From: Vidua macroura
Taxonomy: Eukaryota; Chordata; Aves; Passeriformes; Viduidae
Assembly (NCBI RefSeq): GCF_024509145.1
Contig: NC_071611.1
Coordinates: forward strand, 56,375,851-56,439,850
Reading direction: 5' to 3'
Length of the DNA stretch: 64,000 bases
The position numbers were made by a program, and so were the translations under genes. Below, piece by piece: positions 1 to 10,969 of this stretch. The notes under the pieces were generated by a model. The model had not been told where the DNA came from. It made no database searches and saw only the letters and a list, made by a program, of their open reading frames with translations. How positions within the stretch are numbered: the first letter of the stretch is position 1; each line of letters begins with the position of its first letter.

Positions 1-400
1 TAGATGAGCTTGTTTGAAAATGTTTGGCAGTGTAATTGAATGCACATTGTGAGGTGGTTTGCGCGGGTATTACCTTCTGCAATGAAACCAGGTAAGGAAG
101 TACAGGAACAAAGGTGCATTATAAAATGGGGTCTAAAAGAAAGGATGAAAATTAGTTTAGGTAAACTATACAATTTATCATTGGGTACAGCCTTTAAAAG
201 AGAATTTTCTGCTCTCTCCACAACACCTGCAATAAAAGGAATCTGTAACCAAATAAAAAGGAAATATAAACTTGGAAAATACTCAGACTACAGCAGCCAA
301 TTCAATGATTTGCAGTGAGCCTTCTACAATTTCGATGTCAGACTCCCATTCTTTGGGGTTGGATTCTGCCATGTTATTACAGAATTCGGGGATTTCCCTG
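1..400 (-). pseudogene. pol: RNase H and start of integrase, remnant
   Basis: On the minus strand an RNase H begins with the TDGSGKS motif (first catalytic aspartate) at about 394-414. It continues through an EGSLQIIELAA helix near 290-320 and a TDSFY motif near 240. The domain ends with LPGFIAEGNTRAN at about 52-90, the family's usual GNxRAD with aspartate changed to asparagine. The last bases of the window encode an H..TFxN segment typical of the integrase zinc-binding domain. Frame changes and an in-frame stop near 275 disable it. The rest of integrase lies outside the window. Confidence 0.75.
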
Positions 401-429
401 AGCCATCTGTAAAAAATGTAATAGCGTTA

Positions 430-1507
430 AGAGGAACAAAACTTCTAGGTTTAGGATTAAATCAAAACATGAATGTAACAATCTATGCTTTGGATAATGA
501 ACCAAAATTTTTTCTGTGAAATTAACTAAAGCATACTGTATGTGATCAGATTGTTGTATTAACAAATTTAAATAATTAGAAGTTGTAGGTAAAAGGATAA
601 CTGAGAAATCTTTTCCAGAAAGTGAAAGATCTAGCTTTCATAATTAATTGAGAAATAATTTCAGGTGAGGTAGTTATTGTTTTTCCTAACTGGTGGGATA
701 GAAAAACCCATTCTAAAATAATCAAAGGATCGTTAACACTAGGGTCCCACTGGAAAATTAAATCATAAAGTCAGGGGCTTTCTCCTAAAATAGCAAAAAC
801 ATAATGTGAATCAGGGTTAATCTGATGGGCTTGATGTGTCTGGATAGCCTGCAAGACTTTACTAGGTGCACCTTGAGCTTGTGTTTTTAAATGCCTTGGT
901 GAATTTAAAGCAGTGTCCCCTTTTAACAATTCAGATAATGGTGCAAGATCTTCATCTGTAATTCCTAATAATGGTCTAATCCAATTGATGGTACCTAAAA
1001 GCTTCTCATATTGTGGAGTGTCTTGGGATTGTTTCTTAGTTGAATATGTTGTGATTAAATAGTTTGTTCTGTTATTTGGAATCCTAAATATTTCCATGGT
1101 GAAGCTCATTGGATTGTTCCTTCTGCAATGGTGAATCCTGCATCTTGAATGGCTGCAATTGCTGCATTTGAAATGATACCTAGAGACACATCATTTCCTA
1201 CGGCCACAAAGATGTCATCCGTGTAGTGATACACCAATGTTTGAGGATATCTCTTTCTGATGGGGAAAGAATCCTGGCAACATACCATTGACAAATTGTG
1301 AGAGAATCTTTCATGCCTTTGGGCAAAACAGTCTAGTGGTATCTTTGTAAAGGGGCTTGTCTATTTTAGGATGGTATTGAAAAGGCAAACCGTGGAGCAC
1401 TGCTTGGAATATTTAAAAAGGAATATTTAAATATTTAAAAAGCAGTCTTTTAAATCAACAATGACTAATTTGCAGTCTCTGGGTAACATAACAGGGTTAG
1501 AGAGTGC
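430..1507 (-). pseudogene. pol: Reverse transcriptase (palm to connection) remnant
   Basis: The RT palm begins with a DLKDC block at 1442-1456, which holds the first catalytic aspartate. The remaining catalytic pair is in a YTDD motif at 1214-1225; betaretroviruses normally have YMDD. The thumb/connection marker LLGTINWIRPLLG with a following LLKGD lies near 940-1000. A further piece with the LEW..LSHQ.GK pattern is near 630-720. Frameshifts separate the palm (1294-1106 frame) from the connection (1109-771 frame), and stops interrupt both. The fingers subdomain upstream of DLKDC is missing. The polymerase is inactive as it stands. Confidence 0.8.
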
Positions 1508-1969
1508 TCATCTCTTCAATGACATTATTAATTTAGTCCACATGGCAAAGGTGCTGGTATGATTTGGTTGTGGTAACAAAAATGTTTGAGCAATAATCAG
1601 TCCTTTAGGAATAAAACAAGGGGGAACAGAGCTTGTGGTGAAAACATCGATCTTCTGTGATGAAGTGACAGTGAGGACAGAAGGCAAAACAAAAAATCCT
1701 TCAGTTGTAAGTTTGATTTTACCAAGAACTAACCAAGACTGTTGTTCTGGTCCTTGCTGACTTGTTATGATGAGATAGGTTTTGGAGCTTGGAAGCATCA
1801 CTGATTCTCCTATGGCCAGCTCAAGTCTGGTACCTGGAGGCAGACTGGTTGGGAGATTGGAAAAGATATGCTGCAGCTCTGGACTTCCTGGCTTGCAGTG
1901 GTTTCTAATACAGGTGGCAGGGGTCCTTGTGTCCTTGTGTGCCACTGTCCGGCCCTCTGCTGCCTGCAA
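1508..1969 (-). pseudogene. pro: dUTPase-like segment of pro
   Basis: Betaretroviruses encode a dUTPase in the N-terminal part of the pro reading frame. This open segment of about 150 codons has the spacing of that domain: a proline-glycine start followed by alternating hydrophobic strands, a GKI turn, and near the end a motif of the form IPKGxxIAQxxLLP. The last is close to the strand that precedes the fifth conserved dUTPase motif. The fifth motif itself and the aspartyl-protease DTGA motif are not visible. After the stop at 1508 the frame runs directly into reverse transcriptase, so the protease and RT N-terminus appear deleted. The dUTPase call is by pattern only. Confidence 0.55.
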
Positions 1970-3150
1970 TTTCCCTGTTGGTGGTTGCTTCCTCCCTGCC
2001 TTGGATAAAATCTATTATTACAGTAAAATTGTTTCCCACAGACACAAGTCTTAAATGGTGGTTTTGGCTCATGCTGAGAACAGTCTCTTGCAAAATGTCC
2101 TTCCTTCCCACACTTATAGCATGCTTTGGAGGATCCCTGGTTTTGTTGTTTTTTGGAATCCATCTGAGTGGCAGCGAGTGCTTGAGCAAGCGCTTGTGCT
2201 TGCAACTGAACTGCATGCTCTGGGGTGGCAAGTCTGTTGCAGGCTTCGATCATTTGTGTGATGGTGGGCTCTGGCTCTGATGGTCAAGAGCACAGGATCT
2301 GTTTGCACTCGGGGTTAGTATTTACAACTGCTAGTCTCTTTAATAGCTCTTCTCTTGCCCTGTCCAAGACAAACTGCCAACCTAGGGAGGGCTTTAGCCT
2401 GTCCAGAAATTTCATGTAGGTCTCAGTAGGCCCCTGCTTTATATCAGCAAAAATCTAAGCTAGGTTTATTGCCATCAGGCACTTGTAAAAGAGCCTTTCT
2501 AGCTGCATCCTGGATATCACTGGGGACTGCTTGAGGAAGATTTTCTGCCTGATCATTCCAGTTTGTGTAAGCCTCTTCTCCAGCTAGATGATCTATAGTT
2601 AAAACTGCTCATGTAGCTACTTGTGTTTGGTCCCCTGCATAATCTTTCAGTAATTAATTTAACAGTATTTTCCATCTCATTTCCTATAGGGCATATAGGG
2701 CTGGGGACAATAATGTGGTTATAATGTATTTCATGTCACGTGGTGCTAACACACGGGCAGAAAAGGTGGCTAACACAAAGCTACTAAACTATGATGAATC
2801 CCTCCCATGCTCTTGTGAGTCTTTGCATAGCTCTTTTGATCTCCCCATAGACTATGGGTTCTTATCTAGGGTTGACACCTCCTTCCATACTGCACAGGCA
2901 TCACAGTGAATTTTGACACCAAGTCCCAATCCCCCTCCTTTAGTGCAGCCCTGTGGATTTTCTCCCAGTGGTCATCCCCAGATATCATTGGTCTCAGGTC
3001 CTCTTGTGATGACAAAGTTGAAGAGAAGGAGGAGGAGGAAGAATGACTCGACACCATTAATATTTTTTTATTAGAATTGTATTTAACAGTATGATTAGCA
3101 TGGTGATGTTTTAGCGTGGGCTTCAGCGCTGACTGCCTGGGTGCCGCCAT
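1970..3150 (-). pseudogene. gag: gag remnant (capsid and nucleocapsid) of the minus-strand provirus
   Basis: Gag forms the virion core. The first ATG with an open frame on the minus strand is at 3150 and stays open to 2866; this part resembles no domain I can name. At about 2399-2446 lies the capsid major homology region (pattern QGxxExxxxFxxRL: QGPTETYMKFLDRL), preceded by an in-frame stop. A CCHC zinc knuckle (CYKCGKEGHFARDC) is at 2080-2121. Where a second knuckle would be expected only a degenerate CxCGK sequence remains. The gene is interrupted by stops near 2290 and 2455 and by frame changes, so it cannot make full-length Gag. It lies directly upstream of the dUTPase-like segment, as expected. 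Confidence 0.8.
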
Positions 3151-3239
3151 GTTGGGAGCAGGCCCTTCTGGAACTCAGGTGGGTGGAATTCCAGTCTCCC
3201 GGAGAGGGCTGCGGCCTGAGGCGCAGCGGGCACTCAGGG

Positions 3240-3655
3240 GAGGTAACTCAGTGGTGAGTGACAGCAGAGTCATTGGCGTCAGCAGGAACTTCAGGATGAT
3301 GGTTAACTGTATTTCTGACTCCATTTATTGCACTTCTGGTGGTCAGGAAAAAGGTGGAGAAGGGGGGACGAGGAATAAAAGGTGAAAGTTAAATCTGAGG
3401 GTTCAACAAGAGGTGAGGATTAAAGAATATGTAAAACATTGCAGAAGGAGTTGAACCAATAGGAACAAAGAGAACCATGAACTTTGCAGAACTACTTATA
3501 AAGAGACCTCAATTAGCATTTCTCCTCTCATGAATCAATGATGCAGGAGCCTTGCTCGCCCTAACATGAACATTAGTTTTGCTGGCTACAGGCCCATTTC
3601 CCAAGGCCCGAGACTGATATCCGTGGGTAGCTTGACTCCTACACAACACAAAACA
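3240..3655 (-). repeat. Probable 5' LTR of the minus-strand provirus
   Basis: On the minus strand the sequence begins TGTTTTGTGTTGTG at 3655. It has a TATA-like ctctttataag near 3497-3509 and an AATAAA polyadenylation signal (seen as tttatt at 3324-3329), in the correct order for U3-R-U5. Gag-like sequence begins downstream at about 3150. The inner (left) edge is uncertain because I could not find a clear CA end and primer-binding site; it could lie anywhere from about 3170 to 3290. An alternative is an unrelated LTR-like fragment beside the provirus. Confidence 0.5.
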
Positions 3656-6600
3656 TTCTATGATTCACCCAGTTTAAGACACTATGGAGTGGAAAAAGTT
3701 TAACTTTTCCAAAAAAGTTGTATTTGATTACTAATTACCTTATGCAGAACTTTGAGAAATATGCAGAAAGTGAATAGTGTCTGATTCACTACAGGAAGGC
3801 CCACATTAGCTGTTTTCAGAAACAGTAGGAGAAAAAAACAGACAGCACTTGAATAAATGGAAAGAAAAAATTCTATGTTTCTATCTGAAGTTATTGGAGG
3901 AATGCATTTTCCCTTATACAGCATGTTGTCCCTTAAAATGACACATTACACACATGTGTTTGTGAAAATAACTGGCATAGTTCATGATTCATGGTTGGAT
4001 GTCTGTATCCTTCGATGTCTTCAACTGAATAACACCTTATTCCATTGATAGTCCTACTGCAGAAAGTCAGATTACCCATTTAGTGTGAAAAACAGGAGTT
4101 AGGGCACGAGAATACCTCACTTATTAGCTGTGAAAATTCCATATTATTTTACTTTATATTGATTTCATTTGGTAATTCTATGCACAAAATTAAAAGGCAA
4201 GCATAAAATCTATATTTCTTTTGAATACATCATAAGTATTGCAGTTTAAGATTTATATTTGGGTATGATTTGTTACATAGAGGTGTATAGACAGTATCTA
4301 CCATTCTTCTCTACAGAATAAAATCAGTACTAACAGAAATCCATTCTATTAGAAAAATCCCTGAACGACTCAAGGATTTGAACTTATTCCTAAAACAATA
4401 TGAAATTCAGCTTAAATATATACCTCAGTTCATAAAGCATTTATATTTTGAAACAATTTTGTGGAAAACATAACATCATGCCATCAGTGTTCAGAAGTTT
4501 CCTTACTAAGAGCCACATAGACAAGAGCAACAGCATGATTGGGCAAGAGTTATTCATCACATAACTAAAAGAAACTGAAAGTAATAATTTTCAAATGTAT
4601 ATGAAAGCCATTATACAGCTATGACAAATTGTAAAGCTACCCGTAAATACACTGAGCAGCTTCTCTATAAACACAATCTTTCAGGAAATGTGTAATCAGA
4701 CATTAGACCATCTGAAATAATAAATATTATTAACAAAATTCTGCTTTCTAAAAAATTCATTAATTTACATGAAAGCTTTAAGGCACATAGAGACTTTCCT
4801 AGTGTTTTCTCTTGAAAGGAAGTGGTTTACATTTGCATTGAAAAATAAAGTTACTGCATTTTGAAAAATTATCAAATAAAATAAAAATTTAAAGAAGTTT
4901 TTAAAATTTTTAAACACGTGCATAGTCTTTAAATTTTCTGTACAACATAATGATTTTTAGCATCCCTTGTATTACAATGTTAGACTGACTTTATTTCAAA
5001 TCATGTCTATTACAGAAGAAATACCAGTGAACGGTCATTTCTCACTGAGAAACACAAAAGACTTGCAGTAAAATGAAAAAACAACCCAAAATTTTTCATC
5101 ATATATATGAATAGCAGTAGGAGTTCTACATAATTTATAACAAGACCACTTGCAGTGTAAACCAAGTAGGCATGGTGCTGTTGAATCTCAGCATGTCTAT
5201 CAGGAATTCGATATATTCTGAGCATCACCCTGACACTGCAAAAGAATACTCTAGGGATATATGCACTCTTTTAAAACACAGCTTTAGAAATTCCATCACT
5301 AACAATAGTTTGATATGCAACCACTTATAAAGTATGTATGGCATCAAAAAAGATGTCAGCAACTCTGCAAAAGGAAAATGGATAAACAATTAAAAGGAAA
5401 ATGTCTTCACTATTAGGTATTGCAACAACGTAATTTGAGGTGCTAAATATTCCACTTACAACTCCTTGGAACCGGATCCACTATAAACCCCAACTTTTTA
5501 ATAGTCTGGCCTCCAAGTTTAATCTGGTCTCTTCTACACATTTGCCTTTTCCTGTCCCCATTGAAAGCACTGTCATTTAAAAGCCATCTACATTTCATTT
5601 TTCTCTTTATGAAACCTCGTTTTGGAAGTTTAACATTTATTTATATACACTAAGCCCATAGTTTTGTGATTAATGGTTTGTAATCCGAATGGTTGCCATA
5701 ATTCTGATCACTATAAAAACAAATAGAGAAATGTCGGTGGGGCTAACACACCCTTCCATAGATTTTTTTCAACCATTTTTTTTAAAAGAAGAAAAAATGA
5801 AGAACACTCTTTTTCAGTACACTACACTAGATACCAATGTAACATATTAATCACATCACTTTTAAAAGCAGGAACACATCTTTATTTTCTCTGCACTCTA
5901 ATAGAGCTGACAACGCAGCTTTTATTTTGTATATGTTGATGTGTCAGTGTGATGACTGTTGAGAGAACAGAGCTTGTAATAGATAATGAAATTTATCAAG
6001 GAAGAAATTAAAGAAATTAAAAGAAATTAGAAACTCAGTAAATACACATGAAGTTGATGTAAACTGCTGTAAAGGTAAAAATCAAGCTACCTGAAAAATA
6101 AAAATACCGTAGAAGTAAATAGCCTTTTTCTGCAATTATTACCATAGAAGAATCACTTCAGCACTTGAAAATTTACTTTGCCTAAGGTTTCTTTTCATGC
6201 ACTTCCTTTCTGTAGACTGTCAGAGTAGGAGTAGATAATACTCCAAAGTATTATCTGAGGTCCAAAGACCTCAGAACGAACAGCTTATTAATTTATAGTG
6301 GACGGTTGCTTAGAACTGCATATTGTACACAAGAAATGGTATGAAAATCCTTCTATTCCATAGATGAAAGGAAGAAATGTATATTAAAATAATGACAAAA
6401 ATAACAGTGAAAACTAATACAAGATACCAGAAAGCAAACTCAGAAACTGCCAATAAATTACTTTGACAGCAAGAATCAGACACATAAAATTGTACATCAA
6501 ATTTTAAAATATTTTACAAAGAATATCCTGTTGCATTACAAGAGGACAGAATTTTCAAATATAACATGGAGCCTGAAACCCCTATTTTTTTTATGTTTCA

Positions 6601-7225
6601 GGAAATGTAATGAAATTGCAGTCCTATAAAATCAGTAAGAACCTGCATATTTCCACACTCCCAGATTCTCCAAACCCATGGCCTTGCTGGTAGTGTCTTG
6701 TATATCTTATATTTTGTATACTGATTTATGTAGCACAACTCTGATTTTCTGATTACAGAGAATATGACAGGCAGCAAGCAGTCAGTCATTCTTTTAAAAA
6801 CCCCATAGAATTTTTGAGAATTATTTACTCAACAGAATTTTCTAGTAAGAGTTTAGTTAAATAATGTGCACATTCTTTTAAAATACTGGTTGGGTTTCAT
6901 AAAATTATAAAGAAGAAGAAATAAAAATTATCACTTTTGACAAGTTTAAAGCTGCAATTAATTAAGTTTTTTTATCATCCTCTGTTAAATTCAAGATGTC
7001 AAGATAGATGTAGGCCCCAATAGACTTTTAATCAAAGATAAGTTGCATATTCCCTTTCCATAATCTTAAGGATCCACTTCTTTTTTAGAAAACAAAAAAG
7101 GTGGGATGAAGAAGAAATTCTGACGTCCTCTATGAAAGCTAAGTCTGTATGTTGCTTTCAGATATATATTATTTGTCAGAATTTTGCTCTCCAACTTTAT
7201 CTTGGGTTTTTTTTTCAATTAAAAA

Positions 7226-7316
7226 TTGCAAAAATTTTTAAATTAATTTTAAAATAAAAATTAATTAATTTTAAAATTAATTAATTTTAAAAATTAATTA
7301 ATTTTAAAATAAAGCA
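7226..7316. repeat. Self-complementary AT block (ttaatt / ttttaaaa units)
   Basis: The units ttaattaatt and ttttaaaa alternate several times, so the block is rich in overlapping inverted repeats and contains almost no G or C. It can fold on itself or extrude as a cruciform. It is probably a simple-repeat expansion. Confidence 0.7.
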
Positions 7317-9425
7317 ATATTACCTTTATATTCTTATCCCCTGTATGGAATCTACTGCTAGGAATATGCAGGACTGCTTCTGTAATAAACTTCTGACTAA
7401 TCAAAGCCACAGAAAATTAAAGGGGAGATGGAGTTCCTTGGACACATAAATATGCCTGCAGCTGAAAGAAAAATGTTGGATCAACTAGCTGTTCAAACTA
7501 AATTAAGTTAGACAGAAAAATACCTTAACAGAAGAATCTTTAAAACCCTAAGAAGAACACTAGTATAAGGAGAAGATCATAACCCCAGCTTTATTGTGCA
7601 TCAATGAGCTAAAGACAACAACATGCAACACGTGGACACTCCTCAACTCTTTCAAACAGTCAGGAGTACAAGACCCAGGAAATAAGGAAATAAAAAGAGC
7701 ACTCTATTCTCAAGATGGCCTGTCTAATCATCACAAAAACTGGGAGAGTAGTGAAGTTATCAGACTCTGAGTGAGAAAAGTTAGCTGTCTTACTGAAAGC
7801 AGGCAACAGCTCATGGGTTAATACTAATTGGAAAGGGTGGTGAATCCAGGAGAGATCATATTTCCCCATACAAAAATACTTGACACCAGACAAAGAATTT
7901 GTTCCTTCTCCAAATATCCTTCTTCATTATTATATAGAATTACTTTCAGAGTGATTCAGAGGTTGACGCACTATGAATCCTCAGCCTTGAGAACAAAGAG
8001 TCTCACAACAGCCTTCCATTCAAGACAAAAAAAGATTCCTAAACTTCATGTTTTTCTCATGTTTTTTAATAGAAATGAGTGTACAGTCGTTTGGAAATTA
8101 CCTCTCAGTAAAATATCTGACTTCTCACAAGATAAGATCATGATTTTGCTAAAAGTATGGAACATGCAAGGTTATTGTCTTATGCAGCTTTGTATAAGAA
8201 AATTTAACTGCAGGTTATTTATCACACTGTAAGAGCTGTAGATCCTATTATCAGACCAATGACTTGTCTCATTTTAGTTGTATGAAAAAGAAGGTTTCTT
8301 AAAAAAACCCCCAAAAGTTGACTGTTAGGGCTTAGGAACAGGGAGAAAGAGAAAGTGATCTGTAATGAAATCAAGTTTTTTAGCTTACAGACGAATTAGG
8401 ATTTCTTATAAAAGACTTAAGTTTTTACCTGTTACGAAAAATTCCCTGCTGCTGTGTCCCAGCTGCATGATCACTTAGCAAAACATGCATTTACCATCTG
8501 CTTTCTATGCTGACAAGGTCAGTACTATAGGTTATAATCTGTCATTTAATATTGAAGTTCATTTCCTAAGTTGCAGAGAAAAGTGGCAGACAAGGCCATT
8601 TTAAGCATATACTACACTGCTCACATTGTAGTCTGGGGCTAAGAAAGCACTTCTCAAAACAGCTCATCATCCAAATAATGGCATATTAACTAAATCACTG
8701 CATGTTAAAACACATACCAGAAGCATTAACTATTAATTCATAGAAAATTCCCTTTGTTAAATTTTTTGACCATACTAGTTTGGCTTTATTATTTTCTTCC
8801 CCTATTATCACAGCAAGAGGACAGAATATATACAGAGGGGAACAGACCTTTCTTGGCAAGGCAAACCAAATAATGTATTCCTTTGACACATCTCAGACTT
8901 TCCCCATTTCCATGACACTGTCTCTTTGTTCATTATCTCTTTATTTTGTCTCCACTACAGGACAAGGACATAAGTTTCAGGTCCTTCAAGGGTGTATTTA
9001 TCTGAAACCTTAATGAGCAAGGAAAGAAATTTTTGCTTCCATTACAGTACTTTACAGCTCTTACCTGTGTTGAGAATTTCACTGCTATTCCTGTGAGAAG
9101 TTATGGATAGAAATCACTCACACAGCGCAGAGTGATTGTAGTTATGTGTACAAACTTTAAATTTTTTAAAATATTAATTAAGAATGCAGATTCACAAATT
9201 AAAATAATGATTCAACATATGTAATTGGGCATAATATAATAATGATGTTATAATAACATAACATATATGGTAATAACATATAACCTAATATATATAATAT
9301 AACAAAAATACTCTAGCAGAATAGTTGAAAGAGGACACTTCATATTTCACCTGAATGTCACAGTTTAGGGGGTTTGGGGTTATTTTTCTGTCTTCTGGGG
9401 TAAGTGCGTGTGCATGTGTGAGTGT

Positions 9426-9460
9426 AGTTGGTTGGTTGGCTAGTTGGTTGGTTGGTTGGG
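9426..9460 (+). repeat. TTGG microsatellite
   Basis: About eight TTGG units with one interruption (ctag). It is followed by gggtttttt. Confidence 0.8.
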
Positions 9461-9997
9461 TTTTTTGTCCAGAACCCAATCAAAATAAAACTGTATTCTA
9501 GGAGATCTAGGGTTTTTCATGCTGTTCTGTGTATTTTTTATGGACCAGAAATGAATAATCATAAAAAAAAAGCATTAGAACATCTCAGCAAGGGTGACAA
9601 TGAAAAAGTGTGGCATCATTCTGCTCTCAAATTACAAACAAGTCTATGAGGTTTTCAAAGCCATCTTTGATAACAGAAGCACAAAAAAAGACTGTGTAGT
9701 ACACTGAAACCCTGAGCAGGTAATGAAATGTCTTTTCAAGAGCTTGAGATAACCACTGAGACCTTATACATGAAAAAATTTTACAATGTCCAAGTTTACA
9801 CTGGGATTTTAGTTTAAGCATTACAGTAACTTAAGAACTGCAAACCCTTCACAATTTTGTCTTTACAATTTGTGATTTGTGTTGAGCCAAGAGCCTCTGC
9901 AGCAAGCAAAGAGAACCAAAACAAATACGAGAATGTTTGTTACAGTTTTAATACAATACAGAATTATTGTAAACAATGGAGATCTCTAGCAAATTAT

Positions 9998-10217
9998 ATT
10001 TCTCTCTGGGGAAGCTGGGGATATTCAGCCTAGTTGAAGGGGGATGATGGGAGCAAAGGAAATGGCCTTGAATTTTACCAGGGGAGGTTTACTTTAGATA
10101 AAAGGAAAAAAATCTGCACCCAAGGGTAGTCTCTAGCTCTTGGAACAGGATGCTTAGGGAAATGGTGGTGTCACTATCCCTGGAAATGTTTAAAAAACCT
10201 GTGGATGTGGCTTCTGA
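9998..10217 (+). mobile_element. CR1 LINE 3' fragment, left part (split by an LTR)
   Basis: The segment matches the 3' untranslated region of avian CR1: 'accaggggaggtt', 'ggaacaggatgc', 'ggaaatggtggtgtcac' and 'tccctggaaatgttt' appear in the canonical order. It is 5'-truncated, as most CR1 copies are. It stops at the LTR beginning at 10218 and resumes at about 10864. Confidence 0.9.
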
Positions 10218-10863
10218 TGTTGCATCCTGGGTTTGGGTTCAGATTAGGGGTTCTGATCTATGCTAGTTAGCTGAGTCCTGTGTACCCCCGTGCACCCCCT
10301 GTGTTCTCCCCCCCCCCCCCCCCACGGTGGTTAGCTCTAGGCTGCCTGCCATTGGAGATTCCCCCCACCACTCCTGTGACCAGTCCCCCGGCCAGTCCTG
10401 AGAATTCTGTGTCCGTCACCCCATTCCCATGACCCCACTCGCCCCGAGGCCCCGTGTCTGCCCCTGCCGTGTTCCCGTTGGTCGCCGTGGTCCATGTCAT
10501 CACCACGGCACCTATATTCATTGGGCAGGAGGGCCCTCGCCCTCCCTGTCCCACCCCTATATCATCCCGCAGTTCCCCAGTCCCGGGGCCATTTTCATCC
10601 ACGCAAGGTTGGGAGCGGTCTGTGGCTTCTTCATTGCGGCTCCCATGGCCATTAAAGCCTCCAGCCACCACACGGATGGATTTGGATGATTCCCTTGCCT
10701 CTTTATTTCCTCCTTCCCACTGATGGCAAAGTGCGGCCAGTCCGCCCCGGTGCGCAGCAACAGATGCGTCCGGGAATTGCGACAAGCGCTGGCCCCGACG
10801 AGAAGCCGAGGCGCCCAAGCCGGGTGCTCAGGAGGCGCCGAGGGGGCATAATGCATTGTCACT
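10218..10863 (+). repeat. Solo LTR, older relative of the 29965/33136 LTRs, inserted in a CR1
   Basis: It starts TGTTGCATCC, exactly like the LTRs at 29965 and 33136, and shares islands with them: ttagattaggg-like start, gttggtcgc, a 'cattgggc' box, the 'gccattttc' and 'gggagcggtc' blocks. Total length (about 646 bp) is close to their 640 bp. A TATA-like cctatatcat lies near 10557 and an ATTAAA poly(A) signal at 10651-10656, where the young copies have AATAAA. A run of 16 C is at 10308-10323. The flanks ttctga (10212-10217) and ttctgg (about 10864-10869) look like a 6-bp target duplication with one change. No internal region is left, so it is a recombined solo LTR. Confidence 0.85.
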
Positions 10864-10969
10864 TTCTGGGAACACGTTTTAGCAGTGAACATGAAAATGG
10901 TAGGTTAGTGGTTGAAGTCAATGAACTTGGGGGTCTTTCCCAACCTTAATGATTCTGTAATTCTATGAA
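10864..10969 (+). mobile_element. CR1 LINE 3' end, right part
   Basis: This continues the CR1 interrupted at 10217: a 'tttagcagtgaacatg' segment, 'ggttagtggttgaagtcaat', 'tctttcccaaccttaatg' and the terminal gattctgtaattctatg tail. The two parts align end to end once the LTR is removed. Confidence 0.9.

Larger units (their letters stand above)
1..3655 (-). mobile_element. Betaretrovirus-like (ERVK-type) provirus, 5' half, decayed, open at left edge
   Basis: Read on the minus strand, the order from right to left is LTR, gag (capsid homology region, CCHC knuckle), dUTPase-like pro segment, reverse transcriptase, RNase H and the first residues of integrase at position 1. This order, with dUTPase between Gag and RT, is that of betaretroviruses and class II ERVs. 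Frames are broken many times by stops and shifts, and no protease active site is visible between dUTPase and RT. The remaining integrase, envelope and 3' LTR would lie left of the window. It is not the same insertion or LTR type as the element at 29965-33775. The class is well supported; the outer limits are not. Confidence 0.85.
3656..9997. other. AT-rich intergenic DNA, no gene seen
   Basis: No domain, exon pair, RNA gene or recognisable transposon was found in this stretch. The open frames in it are short (at most 134 codons at 7828-8232) and show no familiar motif or codon bias. It holds an AT palindromic block at 7226-7316 and a TTGG simple repeat at 9426-9460. Unannotated untranslated exons or conserved regulatory elements cannot be excluded by eye. 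Confidence 0.6.

Noticed and set aside
3260..3290. Primer-binding site for the minus-strand provirus (ggcgtca word)
   Set aside because: Only a few bases match a tRNA-Lys site and no CA end precedes it, so the site was left uncalled.
7828..8232. 134-codon frame, the longest outside repeats
   Set aside because: No recognised motif, ordinary base composition of the surrounding DNA, and no splice or promoter context; chance remains the best explanation.
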